Positions 44,056-54,451 are shown, counted from the stretch's first letter. The stretch: DNA of 64,000 nt from an uncultured Bacilli bacterium (GCA_944332475.1 CALVKA010000003.1:62001-126000); one strand, 5' to 3'. Notes: generated from the letters alone by a model not told the origin. Numbers and translations are program-made.

Positions 44056-44964
44056 TTACATATGTTTATTAGATTTGATTAGTGTCTTAGCCTTTGAAAT
44101 GCCTTGTTCTAGTACTTCATCTACTTCTTCTCCATAGACAGATTTTGCAGAATTGTAGGCTAACATACAAATTGTCATTGGTCCTACTGCTCCTGTTGGA
44201 GGAGTAATTAATGATGCTTGGGGATAGATGTCATCAAAGTCGATATCTCCTACTGTTTTTCCTTCTTGATTTTTATGAACACCGACATCAATTACAACGG
44301 CTCCTTCTTTAATAAATTCTCCAGTAATATATTCTTGCTTATTTAGTGCTGCTACGACAATATCACAATCTTTTGTAATGCTAGCCAATCCTGTTGTTTT
44401 CGAATGACAAATTACCGGGGTTGCATGATTTCTTAACATTAAATGTGCTAGAGGTTTTCCTACAATATTACTACGATTGATAATGGCTACTTTTTTACCT
44501 GCTAATGGAATTTCGTAAGCTTTTAATAGAGTTTCAATTCCATGAGGTGTACAAGGAATTAAAGCATCTTCATTTAATGCCAGTCTTCCTATGGATGTAG
44601 TCGTTAAACCATCGATGTCTTTTTCTGAAGAAATTCTATCTAATATTCTTCTTTCATATGGTTGTAGTGATTTTGATAATGGTAACTGTATCATAATTCC
44701 TGTTATTTTTGGATCTTCACTTAATGATTTAATGTAAGCTTCAAATTCTTCTACACTTGGATTTTCGAAGTGTACACTATGAAAATCAATTCCTGTTTCT
44801 TGCTGTATTTTTTCCTTCTTCATTTTAGCATACATCTGTCCACCAAAATCATTTCCTACTGATACATCTACTACATTAACTGTTCTATCTCTTTTTACTA
44901 AGTAGTTTCTTAATTCTTCATATAAAATACTACTAACTTGTAATCCATTTATTTTTTTATCCAT
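44056..44964 (-). CDS. folD: Bifunctional methylene-THF dehydrogenase/cyclohydrolase
   Basis: 302 residues, normal length once the start is corrected. YAKMKKEKIQQETG holds the catalytic Lys, then GIMIQLPLSKSL, KDIDGLTTTSIGRLA, PCTPHGIETLL, NADP-binding VAIINRSNIVGKPLA and the closing TPPTGAVGPMTICML (usually TPVPGGVGPMT). It converts 5,10-methylene-THF to 10-formyl-THF in one-carbon metabolism. A longer frame to 45042 would add a hydrophobic stretch that includes the promoter, so it is rejected in favour of ATG 44964. Confidence 0.96.
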   Translation of the reverse strand: MDKKINGLQVSSILYEELRNYLVKRDRTVNVVDVSVGNDFGGQMYAKMKKEKIQQETGIDFHSVHFENPSVEEFEAYIKSLSEDPKITGIMIQLPLSKSLQPYERRILDRISSEKDIDGLTTTSIGRLALNEDALIPCTPHGIETLLKAYEIPLAGKKVAIINRSNIVGKPLAHLMLRNHATPVICHSKTTGLASITKDCDIVVAALNKQEYITGEFIKEGAVVIDVGVHKNQEGKTVGDIDFDDIYPQASLITPPTGAVGPMTICMLAYNSAKSVYGEEVDEVLEQGISKAKTLIKSNKHM

Positions 44965-44988
44965 AACCTTACCCTCATTTCTATTTTC

Positions 44989-45017
44989 ATTATAACAAAA
45001 GAAAAATAGAAAGTAAA
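44989..45017 (-). promoter_or_regulatory. Sigma-A promoter of folD
   Basis: Minus strand TTTACT (45012-45017), 17-bp spacer, TATAAT (44989-44994), 25 bases before the ATG. Confidence 0.8.
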
Positions 45018-45030
45018 TTATTAGAAAAAT

Positions 45031-45057
45031 GAAAAAGAGCAAGGTTATTCCTTGCTT
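45031..45057 (-). terminator. Terminator of clpB
   Basis: GCAAGG (45039-45044) pairs with CCTTGC (45050-45055), then CTCTTTTTC on the minus strand. Confidence 0.7.
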
Positions 45058-47162
45058 TCAATATTTGTTACTTTATAATTTTCATCTTGAAAATCGATTG
45101 TTACGGTATCGTTTGGTTTAATTTGTCCTGCAATAATTAACTTAGATAACATGGTTTCAATCGTTCTAGATACTAAACGTTTTAGTGGTCTTGCTCCATA
45201 GTTGATATCATATCCTTCTTCTATTAACTGTTCTCTTGCTTTATCTGTCAAGTTTATTTTTAAGTTAATATCTTTTAATCTGTTTTCAATTTCTTTTATA
45301 ATCTTGTCTAGGATATGACCGATAGCATCTTTGGTTAATGGGTTAAAGACAATTACTTCATCAATACGGTTAATAAATTCTGGACGGAAATGTTCTCTGA
45401 CATCTTTCATTACTTGATCTGTGTTACCGTTTAGAATATGTTCGCTACCTAAGTTAGAAGTCATGATGATGATGGTATTTTTAAAGTCTACTGTTCGACC
45501 ATTGGAATCTGTTACACGTCCATCGTCTAGAATTTGTAGTAATAAGTTTAGTACTTCTGGATGAGCTTTTTCTACTTCATCAAATAAGACAATGCTATAT
45601 GGATTACGTCTTACTGCTTCTGTTAATTGTCCACCCTCTTCATATCCTACATATCCTGGAGGCGAACCAATTAGTCTTGATACAGAGAATTTTTCCATAT
45701 ATTCACTCATATCAATTCTTATCATATGACGTTCATCATCAAATAGTTCATAGGCAAGTGTTCTTGCAACTTCTGTTTTACCTACACCAGTTGGTCCTAA
45801 GAATAGGAAGGATGCAATTGGTCTATTTGGGTCTTTGATACCACTTCTTGATTTGATAACAGCATCACTTACTAATTCTAGTGCTTCATCTTGGCCCATG
45901 ACACGTTTTTTCATGTTGTCTTCTAGATGTAATAATTTATCTTTTTCACTGCTTACTAGCTTTGCTACTGGAATATTGGTCCATTTGGCAATGATTTTTG
46001 CGATATCGTCTTCTGTTACCGTGTCACTTAAGATTTTATTCTTTTCGGTATTATTTAATTCTTCCAATTCTTTCTCTAATTTTGGAATCGTACCATGTCT
46101 TAGAATAGCTGCTTGTTCTAAATCATATTTATTTTCTGCTTGATCTAGTTTGAACCTGGCTTCTTCTATTTCTTTTTTCTTTTTCTTAATATTTTCATTT
46201 AAATTTTTTTCTTTGTTCCATGCTTCAGTTAATTCTTGTTCTTTTTGTTTCATTGTTGTTAGATTCTTATCAATATCTTCACGACGTTTCTTAGAAATTT
46301 CATCTTTTTCTTTTTTGATGGCTTGACGTTCAATTTCTAACCTCATAATTCTATGAGTTAAGTTATCTAGTTCGAATGGAACGGAATCCATCTGTACTCG
46401 TATGGTTGCACAAGCTTCATCCACTAGGTCAATGGCTTTATCTGGTAAGTAACGGTCTGTGATGTATCTATTAGATAATGTTGCTGCAGCAATTAGAGCC
46501 TTATCTTGAATCGTTACACCATGATGGATTTCAAAACGTTCTTTTAATCCACGAAGAATAGTAATGGTATCTTCGACATTTGGTTCATCTACTTTAATTT
46601 TTTGGAAACGTCTTTCTAGGGCTCCATCTTTTTCTATATATTGTCTATATTCATTTAGAGTTGTAGCACCAATGACATGAATTTCACCACGAGCAAGCAT
46701 TGGCTTTAAGATGTTAGAAGTATCCATGGCACCATCTGTTCTACCAGTACCAACTATCATGTGAATCTCATCGATAAACATGATGATATCTCCTTCACTT
46801 TTCTTAATTTCATTTAAAACCTTTTTTAGTCTCTCTTCAAACTCACCACGATATTTGGCCCCAGCAATTAAAGATGCCATATCTAGTTCCCAGACTGTTT
46901 TATCTTTAAGACTAGAAGGTACATCACCTTTGATAATTCTTAAAGCAAGCCCCTCTACGATTGCTGTTTTACCAACACCAGGTTCTCCAATTAGAACTGG
47001 GTTATTTTTTGTTTTTCTTGATAATACTCTGGTGATACTACGAATTTCTTCATCGCGTCCAATAACTGGGTCAATTTTACCTTTTTTTGCTTCGGCTGTA
47101 ATGTCACGTCCATATTTTTCTAGAACATTTTCTTCTTGTTCTTGTTCATAATTATTATACAT
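45045..47162 (-). CDS. clpB: ClpB disaggregase lacking the N-terminal domain
   Basis: 705 residues; typical ClpB has about 860. It begins [27 protein letters not shown], right at the first AAA+ module, so the substrate-binding N-domain is absent. Present are Walker [10 protein letters not shown], the coiled-coil middle domain (about 250-375), second Walker [25 protein letters not shown] and GARPLKR. The middle domain marks it as ClpB rather than ClpC. It threads aggregated proteins with ATP and works with DnaK and Hsp20. The CIRCE promoter lies 36 bases upstream, so the short form is native, not a truncation of the frame. Confidence 0.93.
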   Translation of the reverse strand: MYNNYEQEQEENVLEKYGRDITAEAKKGKIDPVIGRDEEIRSITRVLSRKTKNNPVLIGEPGVGKTAIVEGLALRIIKGDVPSSLKDKTVWELDMASLIAGAKYRGEFEERLKKVLNEIKKSEGDIIMFIDEIHMIVGTGRTDGAMDTSNILKPMLARGEIHVIGATTLNEYRQYIEKDGALERRFQKIKVDEPNVEDTITILRGLKERFEIHHGVTIQDKALIAAATLSNRYITDRYLPDKAIDLVDEACATIRVQMDSVPFELDNLTHRIMRLEIERQAIKKEKDEISKKRREDIDKNLTTMKQKEQELTEAWNKEKNLNENIKKKKKEIEEARFKLDQAENKYDLEQAAILRHGTIPKLEKELEELNNTEKNKILSDTVTEDDIAKIIAKWTNIPVAKLVSSEKDKLLHLEDNMKKRVMGQDEALELVSDAVIKSRSGIKDPNRPIASFLFLGPTGVGKTEVARTLAYELFDDERHMIRIDMSEYMEKFSVSRLIGSPPGYVGYEEGGQLTEAVRRNPYSIVLFDEVEKAHPEVLNLLLQILDDGRVTDSNGRTVDFKNTIIIMTSNLGSEHILNGNTDQVMKDVREHFRPEFINRIDEVIVFNPLTKDAIGHILDKIIKEIENRLKDINLKINLTDKAREQLIEEGYDINYGARPLKRLVSRTIETMLSKLIIAGQIKPNDTVTIDFQDENYKVTNIESKE

Positions 47163-47183
47163 ATTATCACCCCTTCACTGTAT

Positions 47184-47211
47184 ATTATACTCTGTTTTTA
47201 GCACTTGTCAA
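47184..47211 (-). promoter_or_regulatory. Sigma-A promoter of clpB
   Basis: Minus strand TTGACA (47206-47211), 16-bp spacer, TATAAT (47184-47189). The -35 lies inside the CIRCE element. Confidence 0.87.
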
Positions 47212-47224
47212 TATAGAGTGCTAA
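47198..47224. promoter_or_regulatory. CIRCE operator, clpB
   Basis: TTAGCACTT, 9-base spacer, GAGTGCTAA, differing from the HrcA consensus by one base, the same one as at hsp20. Confidence 0.93.
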
Positions 47225-47272
47225 TTTATTTAAAAAAGAAAAGATGTAATGATACATTCTTAACTTTTACTA

Positions 47273-47410
47273 CTATTTTCTAAGCATTGACATATATTTT
47301 TCTTTTTCATTCTTTTTAAAACAAATAATATCGTCAGAGCTAAATACTATTTGCGATGGGCATTTTCTTACTTTATTATTGGTACAATATTTGCCTCTTA
47401 TTTTTGCCAT
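47273..47410 (-). CDS. Possible 45-residue basic protein
   Basis: An open frame in the otherwise gene-free stretch 47163-47510, reading MAKIRGKYCTNN to a KYMSMLRK end. It has three cysteines and many Lys/Arg. No good SD (only AAAGAAAT) and no clear promoter, so it may be chance. The rest of this stretch holds the clpB promoter with CIRCE and, at 47488-47513, the terminator of the next gene. Confidence 0.3.
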   Translation of the reverse strand: MAKIRGKYCTNNKVRKCPSQIVFSSDDIICFKKNEKEKYMSMLRK

Positions 47411-47487
47411 TTACATATTTCTTTTATAAAAATATTTAATTTATGCTTTTTCTACTAATGCAAGTATAAATAAAATATTTGAACAAA

Positions 47488-47513
47488 TAAAAAGGCAGAG
47501 GCTTCTGTCTTTA
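47488..47513 (-). terminator. Terminator of the DUF2871/Ca-ATPase transcript
   Basis: AAGGCAGA pairs with TCTGTCTT around a short loop (47492-47511), then TTTTTATTT on the minus strand. Confidence 0.75.
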
Positions 47514-47927
47514 CTTTTCTTCTTTTACTTTTCTGAATAGTATGATAAAGAATAAAACAATACCTATTCCTAATAAAAGGTGCCCTATACCACTGATTCC
47601 ACTAATCATCTTGTCATATTTTATATAGAAATCATTTACAATATCTGCGACACCTCTCATCCATAGCATGATTCCAGTTAGGAGTAATCCTATGTTGTAG
47701 ATGATATAAAATGATTTGAATTTTTTATCTTTTGTTATGTGAAATTGTTTTTCTAGTACTAGAACGATTAGGAAAAAGAACATTCCTAATACAAAGAAAT
47801 GGGTATGGGTTAAACTCCAAGTATTTGGTTCTGTTAATTCTAAAAACCTACTTCCTTCTCTATAAATAATTCCACAAAGCATGGCTATAATAGCATATAC
47901 AAAGGATGTATTTATTATTTTTTTCAT
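47511..47927 (-). CDS. DUF2871-family membrane protein
   Basis: 138 residues, four helices. Family landmarks are TNxAM-type FVYAIIAMLCGIIYREGSRF, THTHFFVLGMFFFLIVLVLE (HTH with conserved His) and the final GIGHLLLGIGIVLFF. Function unknown; the conserved histidines suggest metal or haem contact. It follows the Ca-type ATPase gene by 15 bases and is likely co-transcribed. Confidence 0.75.
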   Translation of the reverse strand: MKKIINTSFVYAIIAMLCGIIYREGSRFLELTEPNTWSLTHTHFFVLGMFFFLIVLVLEKQFHITKDKKFKSFYIIYNIGLLLTGIMLWMRGVADIVNDFYIKYDKMISGISGIGHLLLGIGIVLFFIILFRKVKEEK

Positions 47928-47942
47928 ATACTTCTACTCCTT

Positions 47943-50528
47943 TTATTTTTCTTCTTTTGGGGCAAATAATTTTATAATTTCTGATACTAATAATGGGACA
48001 ATGGATAGTCCTATGACGATTAACCATTGTGCTGTATTTAATGGGGCAATGGAGAAAAATTTACTTAATGCTGGCACAAAGATAATGACTAGTAAAATTA
48101 ATGTGGATGCTAGCATAGCTAAGAATAATGTTTTGTTCTTTGGTTGCTCTTTTGAAAAGAAAGATAATGTGTTCGAATGTTGATTCATAGCATGTACAAT
48201 CTGTGATAGACAGAGTGTAATAAATGTCATTGTAACAGCGGTTTCATAACTTTGTTGTAGACCGATAAAGTAAGCGGCAAATGATAATATTGTTAATAGT
48301 GCTCCATAATACGCAATATTATAAATCATACTTCTTTCAAATAACGTTCCTTTTTTCGTTGGTGGATGTTTCATAGTATTTTTATTGGCAGGATCTACTC
48401 CTAAAGCTAATGCTGGCAATGTATCTGTAATTAAGTTTACAAATAAGATATGAACTGCTAATATCGGAGTTTGAAGATTAAAGACCATGGCTAATAAAAT
48501 GGTTAATACTTCAGCAATATTTCCAGTTAGTAAAAACTGTATTACTTTTTCAATATTTCGATAGATTCTTCTTCCTTCTTTAATAGCAACTTCAATTGTT
48601 GAAAAATTATCGTCTAAAAGCAACATATCAGCAGCGTCTTTAGCAACATCTGTCCCATTTTTACCCATGGCAATTCCAATATCAGCAGTGTTTAAAGCAG
48701 GGGCATCGTTTACTCCATCACCTGTCATACCTACTATTTCGTGTTGTTCTTGTAAGGCATTTACGATATCTAATTTATCTTTTGGACTTACTCTAGAGAA
48801 GACACTAATCTTTGGTAATTTTTTTAATAAGTCTTCTCTTGTCATACGATGGAATTCTTCAACATTAACTGCTAAATCACCTTCTTTATATATACCTAGT
48901 TCTTTAGCAATCGCAACAGCTGTTGCTTTATGGTCACCAGTTATCATAATGACTCTGATTCCTGCTTCATGACAACTTTTGATAGAAGATAATACTTCTT
49001 TTCTTGGAGGGTCTATCATACCAGTTATACCTAAGAAAATCATATCTTTTTCGACTTCATCTTTAGATAATTTAGTAGTTTTATAAGCATAACCTAAACT
49101 TCTTAAAGCGTTATTAGCCATATCTTCACATTTAGATAAGATTACTTTTTTATCATCTTCTGTTAGTTTTTTCTTACGATTACCAATTAAAGCATAAGAA
49201 CAATTTTTTAATAATTCTTCTACGGCCCCTTTTGTGTAAGATGTTAGTTTTTTATTTTCATCTTTACAAATTACAGTCATTAATTTTCTATCTGAATCAA
49301 AGGGTTTTTCTTCTTGTTTAGGATTATTTCTAATTAATTCATCTACTGAATAGTTATTTTTTTCAGCAAATAATAATAGTGCCCCTTCTGTAGGATCTCC
49401 TTGAACTTTATTTTGAATAAGACTAGCGTTATTACAAAGGACTCCACACATTACTAATTTATCAATATTTTTTTCTTTTCCAGAAAGTAAGCTATCAGCT
49501 GTTTCATATTCAACAACAGTCATTTTATTTTCCGTTAAAGTTCCTGTTTTATCACTACAAATAACAGTAGCACTACCTAGTGTTTCAACAGCTGGTAGTT
49601 GTTTTACAAGTGCTTTTTTCTTTGCCATTCTTTCAACACCTAAAGCCATAACAACTGTTACTGTTGCAGGTAATCCTTCCGGTATAACAGAGATGGCAAG
49701 AGATATAGAAATCATTAAAATATCAATTAGGTTTTGACCGTGATATAGTCCTAAAATAAAGATAAAAATACTTACTAATATTCCTATGATACTTAAGACT
49801 TTTCCAATATGATTTAATTTTTCCTTAAGGGGTGTTTCTGTATTATCAGTATCTAATAGTTTAGCAATCGTTCCTATTTCAGTATTCATTCCTGTTCCAA
49901 TTACAAGAGCTACTGCTGTACCATTTGTAATTATAGTTGATGAATATCCTTGATTTTTTCTTTCTCCTAGAGGAACATCATTTACACCAACATAAGAAGA
50001 ATCTTTATCGACAGGAATACTTTCTCCAGTTAAAGCAGATTCATCTACTTCTATTTCATGCTCTTTAATAAAACGTACATCAGCAGGAATAATATTTCCT
50101 GCTTCTAAATAAATAATATCTCCTGGGACTAAATCTTTAGCCATAACTTCTTCTTTTTTACCATTACGTAAAACTAAAGAATGAGGAGCATTCATATTTT
50201 TTAATGCCTCAAGAGCATCACTTGCCTTTTTTTCTTGAATAACACTTATTAAAACATTAATAGCAATAATAAATAAAATAACAAATCCTTCTAGTTTTTC
50301 TCCTAATATAAATGACAAAAAAGAAGCAATTAATAAGATAATAATCATTTTATCTGTTAGTTGTTCTAATATCATTTTAAGAATCGTTTTTTTCTTTTTT
50401 TGCACTAATTCGTTAGGGCCATACTTTTCTAATCTTTTCTTTACTTCAATTGAAGATAGTCCTACATCTTCACTTGTATTTAATTCTTCTAATACTTCTT
50501 TTAAAGATTTTTTATATGATTCTTGCAT
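47943..50528 (-). CDS. P-type ATPase, calcium-transporting type IIA-like
   Basis: 861 residues, ten helices. Actuator TGESIPV, transmembrane PEGLPATVTVVMALGVERMA with the ion-binding Pro-Glu-Gly, phosphorylation site DKTGTLTENKMTV, hinge MITGDHKATA and MTGDGVNDAPAL, and the last helices with NLITDTLPALALGVD. It exports Ca2+ (or a similar cation) at the cost of ATP, as bacterial SERCA/LMCA-type pumps do. Ion choice is inferred from motifs. In a run of closely spaced minus-strand genes from 54451 to 47511. Confidence 0.92.
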   Translation of the reverse strand: MQESYKKSLKEVLEELNTSEDVGLSSIEVKKRLEKYGPNELVQKKKKTILKMILEQLTDKMIIILLIASFLSFILGEKLEGFVILFIIAINVLISVIQEKKASDALEALKNMNAPHSLVLRNGKKEEVMAKDLVPGDIIYLEAGNIIPADVRFIKEHEIEVDESALTGESIPVDKDSSYVGVNDVPLGERKNQGYSSTIITNGTAVALVIGTGMNTEIGTIAKLLDTDNTETPLKEKLNHIGKVLSIIGILVSIFIFILGLYHGQNLIDILMISISLAISVIPEGLPATVTVVMALGVERMAKKKALVKQLPAVETLGSATVICSDKTGTLTENKMTVVEYETADSLLSGKEKNIDKLVMCGVLCNNASLIQNKVQGDPTEGALLLFAEKNNYSVDELIRNNPKQEEKPFDSDRKLMTVICKDENKKLTSYTKGAVEELLKNCSYALIGNRKKKLTEDDKKVILSKCEDMANNALRSLGYAYKTTKLSKDEVEKDMIFLGITGMIDPPRKEVLSSIKSCHEAGIRVIMITGDHKATAVAIAKELGIYKEGDLAVNVEEFHRMTREDLLKKLPKISVFSRVSPKDKLDIVNALQEQHEIVGMTGDGVNDAPALNTADIGIAMGKNGTDVAKDAADMLLLDDNFSTIEVAIKEGRRIYRNIEKVIQFLLTGNIAEVLTILLAMVFNLQTPILAVHILFVNLITDTLPALALGVDPANKNTMKHPPTKKGTLFERSMIYNIAYYGALLTILSFAAYFIGLQQSYETAVTMTFITLCLSQIVHAMNQHSNTLSFFSKEQPKNKTLFLAMLASTLILLVIIFVPALSKFFSIAPLNTAQWLIVIGLSIVPLLVSEIIKLFAPKEEK

Positions 50529-50540
50529 AAATACTCCCTT

Positions 50541-53129
50541 CTATTCTTTAAAATAGTTATTTAGTTTTTCTAATATTTTTTGCTTTTTGACGGACTTTTG
50601 TAATTCATTATTAGTTGCGAATATAATTAGGATAATTCCAACAACTAAAATATATAGCCACCAAGGTAAGCTTGTCCAAAATTCTATCGTTAAAGAAAAT
50701 ATATTGATTAAGATAAAGATAATACTTAGATAAAATAATGATGATATTTTTTTGTAATAAGATAATATTGTTGTTAGTAAAAGGAAAGTTACAAATATAA
50801 TACCATCTAGTTGGTTTTTATATTGTGCTATGGCAATAGCAAATAAAATAATAGTACCAAGGTATTCTAAGATATTAGCAGATTCTTTTTCTTTTTTCTT
50901 AATAATAGTTTGTGTTATTAAAAACAATGTAAGTAAGTAACCTAATATCGTAAAGACCGTTGGTCTATTGAAGTTAGAAAAGATTGTTTCATATAACCAT
51001 AAACAAGTTAGATAAAAACATACTCTTATGATGTTTGGATACTTTTTATTTTTATCCATATTAGTAAATGACCATATAATTAATAAAATAATTGTATAGT
51101 AAGTATTTAGAGGATACATTATATGGTTTAAGATAATATAGGCTGGAGTAATAAAATCTGTTGTTAAACGTTGTTTTGCTAAATAGGAATCTTTCATCCA
51201 AATAATTATCATTATTAAACTTAATAATGGATTTAGTTCAATATCATATAAAACTACTTTTTCTGTAAATAATAAGATAGTTAAAAATACATAAGAAGTA
51301 TTTTCTAATATTTTGTTATGTTCTATTTTTTTATTATAAAATAGTGTTAATAAAATAGTAATAATAATTAATATGTAATTAATTCCTTTATCTAAGAAAG
51401 TAACTGATAATAAAGCAAAGACATAAATAGATAAATAGTTTTTAAATTCTATTAATTTCTTTTTACTTAGTAGTTTGATAGTAATTAGTAATAATGAAGT
51501 TATAGTAAATGATAAATACTTAGGTATTTCTATAGGTATTATGTTTACTATTGCTTCTAAGAATATAGAGAAAGCAAAATATGTAATTAGTAAATGATAA
51601 CTTTTTTTAGAATTATGATAATTTAAGAATGTTGTTATAGTTATTATTAGAGGTATTAAGAAGTTTTTACTTCCTCCATCTAAGATATTATCAATAGCAA
51701 AGATAATTAAACATGGTATTAAAATAATATTAGTATTTAGTTCTATTATATCTTTTAGTTTTTCTTTATTTACCTTTTTCATAAGAATACATTTTACAAT
51801 TTCTATGATTGTTAAAGATAAAACAAATTCTTGAAAACTTAAGTTTAAAGTATAAGTTACTAAGTAAAATAAGAAAGCTATTAACCAGATACTTAGTGTG
51901 ATATGAACTGTCCATTTTTCTTTTAAATAACGATATATATTTATAAAGATGGTAACTGTTATTAAAGTTATAGCTAACCATAGATAATTAGATAGCATAT
52001 TAGCTATAAAAAGTGAAGCAAAAGATATAATTATAACTATCCAATCTAGTGAAGTTGTGTTTTTAAGATCTAGTTCTAGTCTTATATATAATAGTGTTAA
52101 CGTTACTAACATAATTATTTGTTGGATAAATAAAGATAAATCTAATTTTAAAGTAAGTGTTCCAATTAGTAAAATTGCATAAACTGGAACAAGGGCATGA
52201 TGATAGTTTTCTTTTCTGCCATAGTAAATAGATATTATTAGTTGTAAGAACATAGTTATAAAATATGGAATAGTTAAATCTATGATTGGAATATTTTCAC
52301 TAGGTTCTGTTATACCAATTATTATTAATAATGATGATAATAAAGTCAAAAGAATAGTTAGTGTTATATGTAAAATATTTTCTATTTGTTTAGATATTGC
52401 TGTTTTAAAATAAATGTTTTTAATTAGTATAGCAATATTATAAATAGTAAAACCTAAAAAATATACTTGGTAATTAACATCTAAAAAGATTAAGAAAAAT
52501 AATACTGATAATAGTTGAAATAAATAGTTAGCGTATGATAGTTTTTCTTCTTTTTTAGACGAGAAAAAGTAAATTATACTAGTTATAATAGAAGTAATTG
52601 CAAGATATAAAAATAAGTATTTCCCACTTTGGAGAGTTTTTCCTAATAGGCCAAGTGGCGCAATAGATATTAAAGAGATTGGAATGTATATCATAGCAAT
52701 ATAAAAGAAAGCTTTGGCTGTTTTTAAAATATTTAGGTTATGTTTAGCATAATAACTTAGACCAAGGAAGATAAAAACTAAGAAGAAGACAGTTATTACT
52801 TTAATAATATTTGGTAAGACATTCCATGTTGATGTTAAGAAAAGAATAGCTGCTAAAACGATAAGAATAGAACCTGTAATTAGTATTAAGTTATTACGAT
52901 CTTTTTCTTTAGGTATTGTTTTAGTTTCTAAAACTTCTTCTTGTTGTTGTTTTATATCTGGTATTATTTCTTGTTTAGATTTATTTTTTTCATTAAGTAT
53001 TGTCGCCATATTTTTAATATTTATATGAAGTAAGTTATTTTCTTTTTTTAGTTTATTTAATTCTTTATTTTTATCATTAATTATTACCATTAAAATGATA
53101 ATAATTCCAATCCATATAATATTTATCAT
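50541..53129 (-). CDS. Very large polytopic membrane protein, function unknown
   Basis: 862 residues, about 25 hydrophobic helices. The N-terminal helix (4-17) is followed by a coiled coil (about 18-45), a charged linker and a run of helices with short loops to near the C-terminus. Weak similarity in rhythm to DUF2157/DUF2339-type envelope proteins (LILITGSILIVLAAILFLTSTWN). No motif for catalysis is visible. AT content is even higher than average. Between the Ca-type ATPase and a small gene; 12-base gap to the ATPase, so co-transcribed. Confidence 0.6.
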   Translation of the reverse strand: MINIIWIGIIIILMVIINDKNKELNKLKKENNLLHINIKNMATILNEKNKSKQEIIPDIKQQQEEVLETKTIPKEKDRNNLILITGSILIVLAAILFLTSTWNVLPNIIKVITVFFLVFIFLGLSYYAKHNLNILKTAKAFFYIAMIYIPISLISIAPLGLLGKTLQSGKYLFLYLAITSIITSIIYFFSSKKEEKLSYANYLFQLLSVLFFLIFLDVNYQVYFLGFTIYNIAILIKNIYFKTAISKQIENILHITLTILLTLLSSLLIIIGITEPSENIPIIDLTIPYFITMFLQLIISIYYGRKENYHHALVPVYAILLIGTLTLKLDLSLFIQQIIMLVTLTLLYIRLELDLKNTTSLDWIVIIISFASLFIANMLSNYLWLAITLITVTIFINIYRYLKEKWTVHITLSIWLIAFLFYLVTYTLNLSFQEFVLSLTIIEIVKCILMKKVNKEKLKDIIELNTNIILIPCLIIFAIDNILDGGSKNFLIPLIITITTFLNYHNSKKSYHLLITYFAFSIFLEAIVNIIPIEIPKYLSFTITSLLLITIKLLSKKKLIEFKNYLSIYVFALLSVTFLDKGINYILIIITILLTLFYNKKIEHNKILENTSYVFLTILLFTEKVVLYDIELNPLLSLIMIIIWMKDSYLAKQRLTTDFITPAYIILNHIMYPLNTYYTIILLIIWSFTNMDKNKKYPNIIRVCFYLTCLWLYETIFSNFNRPTVFTILGYLLTLFLITQTIIKKKEKESANILEYLGTIILFAIAIAQYKNQLDGIIFVTFLLLTTILSYYKKISSLFYLSIIFILINIFSLTIEFWTSLPWWLYILVVGIILIIFATNNELQKSVKKQKILEKLNNYFKE

Positions 53130-53138
53130 AGAATACTC

Positions 53139-53657
53139 CTATCTTCTTTTACCATTACTTTTACTTATGTTCATTGTATCATAAAATTCATCTAAATCGT
53201 AAATTTCTTTGTTTAAGTATACTCTTCCTTCATTGGTAATTGGTGTTGCTTGAAAATATGCACTTTTTCTTGTTAATAGTTCTTGCCAATCTTCATAGCT
53301 AGATGTAAAGTAGCTTTTTTGTTCTTCGGTTGGTATAGTTGGTGTTAAGGTCCAGTACGCATTATATTCATTATCAGTACCAGATATTCTAGAAGATAAG
53401 TTTAGAGCAAAGACACATCCCCTACTTGCCATTAGTGTTACTTGTTTAAAGAATGATTTTTCTCTATCATAATTAAATCCTAATTGCTCAGAAAGATTTT
53501 GAAACCATTCTGTATTTAGTATTTCTGATACAAAAGCAGAGTCATGATAGTTTTCATCTTTTCTTTCTTTAATGATTTCGTAAGACTGTTTTCCAAAATA
53601 TCTTTTATCACCATTAGGAGCAATAATAAGTCCTAGTTTAGTTTCTATCTCTAACAT
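53139..53657 (-). CDS. Cytosolic protein of unknown function
   Basis: 172 residues, mixed fold, no membrane segment. Notable are CVFALNLSSRISGTDNEYNA and an end rich in basic residues. Not recognised. It starts 7 bases inside the end of the IMPase-like gene and ends 10 bases before the large membrane-protein gene, so it is part of that operon. Confidence 0.6.
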   Translation of the reverse strand: MLEIETKLGLIIAPNGDKRYFGKQSYEIIKERKDENYHDSAFVSEILNTEWFQNLSEQLGFNYDREKSFFKQVTLMASRGCVFALNLSSRISGTDNEYNAYWTLTPTIPTEEQKSYFTSSYEDWQELLTRKSAYFQATPITNEGRVYLNKEIYDLDEFYDTMNISKSNGKRR

Positions 53658-54451
53658 TTTTCAACACCTATTTCTTTTATTAAATCTATTATTTCATCGT
53701 GAACAATACCATTACTTATAATAGCACCATGGATTGCTCTATCATATTTATCTTCTTCACCAAAGAGACTTGTTACAGTACCTCCTGCTTCTTCAACAAT
53801 AATTTTTAAGGCAGCAATATCACAGTTTTTACCTTCTCCTCCAGGAAAAAGAGCTAAAGTAAAGTTTCCTTCAGCAACTTCTACTCCAGCATGAACAATA
53901 CTACCGATAGTAACAATATATGATTTTTTACCTATTTCTTTTTCTATATCATATAAATTATAAGTTGCGGTTGGCCACATATCAATTTGTACAACAGATG
54001 ATGAGTCTTCTAAATATGTTTTGTTTACATGAATTGGTTTATTGTTTTTATAAGCACCTTGACCAAGGGATGCCTCATATAAAGTATCAGTAAATGGATC
54101 ATAGGCAACACCTACAACTGGTCTACCTTCTTCTGTTAGAGCAAGTGAAAACATAGCAACAGGAATATGTCGTTGATACATGGCGGTTCCATCAATAGGA
54201 TCTGTTACCCAGGTATATTTACTTTTTCCAGATTTTTCTTCTTCTCCATCAATTGCGTGATCTTTAAAGTTTTTCTTTACTTCGTTAATTACCATTTTAT
54301 TAATTTTTTCATCTACTTCAGTTACAATTGTTTTATCATCTTTATAGTGATATTCTTTTACTTCATCAAAATACTTTAACATGATTTTACCTGCTTTTTT
54401 AGCAAGTCTTTTAGCAAATTTTAAATACATTTTTAATTCTTCGTTTGTCAT
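53651..54451 (-). CDS. Inositol monophosphatase-family phosphatase
   Basis: 266 residues. Metal-binding motifs: DGEEEKSGKSKYTWVTDPIDGT (Glu, Asp, Asp) and late GGEGKNCDIAALKIIVEEAGG (Asp in place of WD). It dephosphorylates small sugar or nucleotide phosphates such as inositol phosphates, fructose-1,6-bisphosphate or PAP; the substrate is not clear. First gene of the 54451-47511 series; the extended -10 TGCTATAAT on the minus strand just upstream is a likely promoter. Confidence 0.88.
   Translation of the reverse strand: MTNEELKMYLKFAKRLAKKAGKIMLKYFDEVKEYHYKDDKTIVTEVDEKINKMVINEVKKNFKDHAIDGEEEKSGKSKYTWVTDPIDGTAMYQRHIPVAMFSLALTEEGRPVVGVAYDPFTDTLYEASLGQGAYKNNKPIHVNKTYLEDSSSVVQIDMWPTATYNLYDIEKEIGKKSYIVTIGSIVHAGVEVAEGNFTLALFPGGEGKNCDIAALKIIVEEAGGTVTSLFGEEDKYDRAIHGAIISNGIVHDEIIDLIKEIGVEKC

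Noticed and set aside
44965-45042. Hydrophobic N-terminal extension of FolD
   Set aside because: It covers the TTTACT-N17-TATAAT promoter; FolD is cytosolic and begins at MDKKING.
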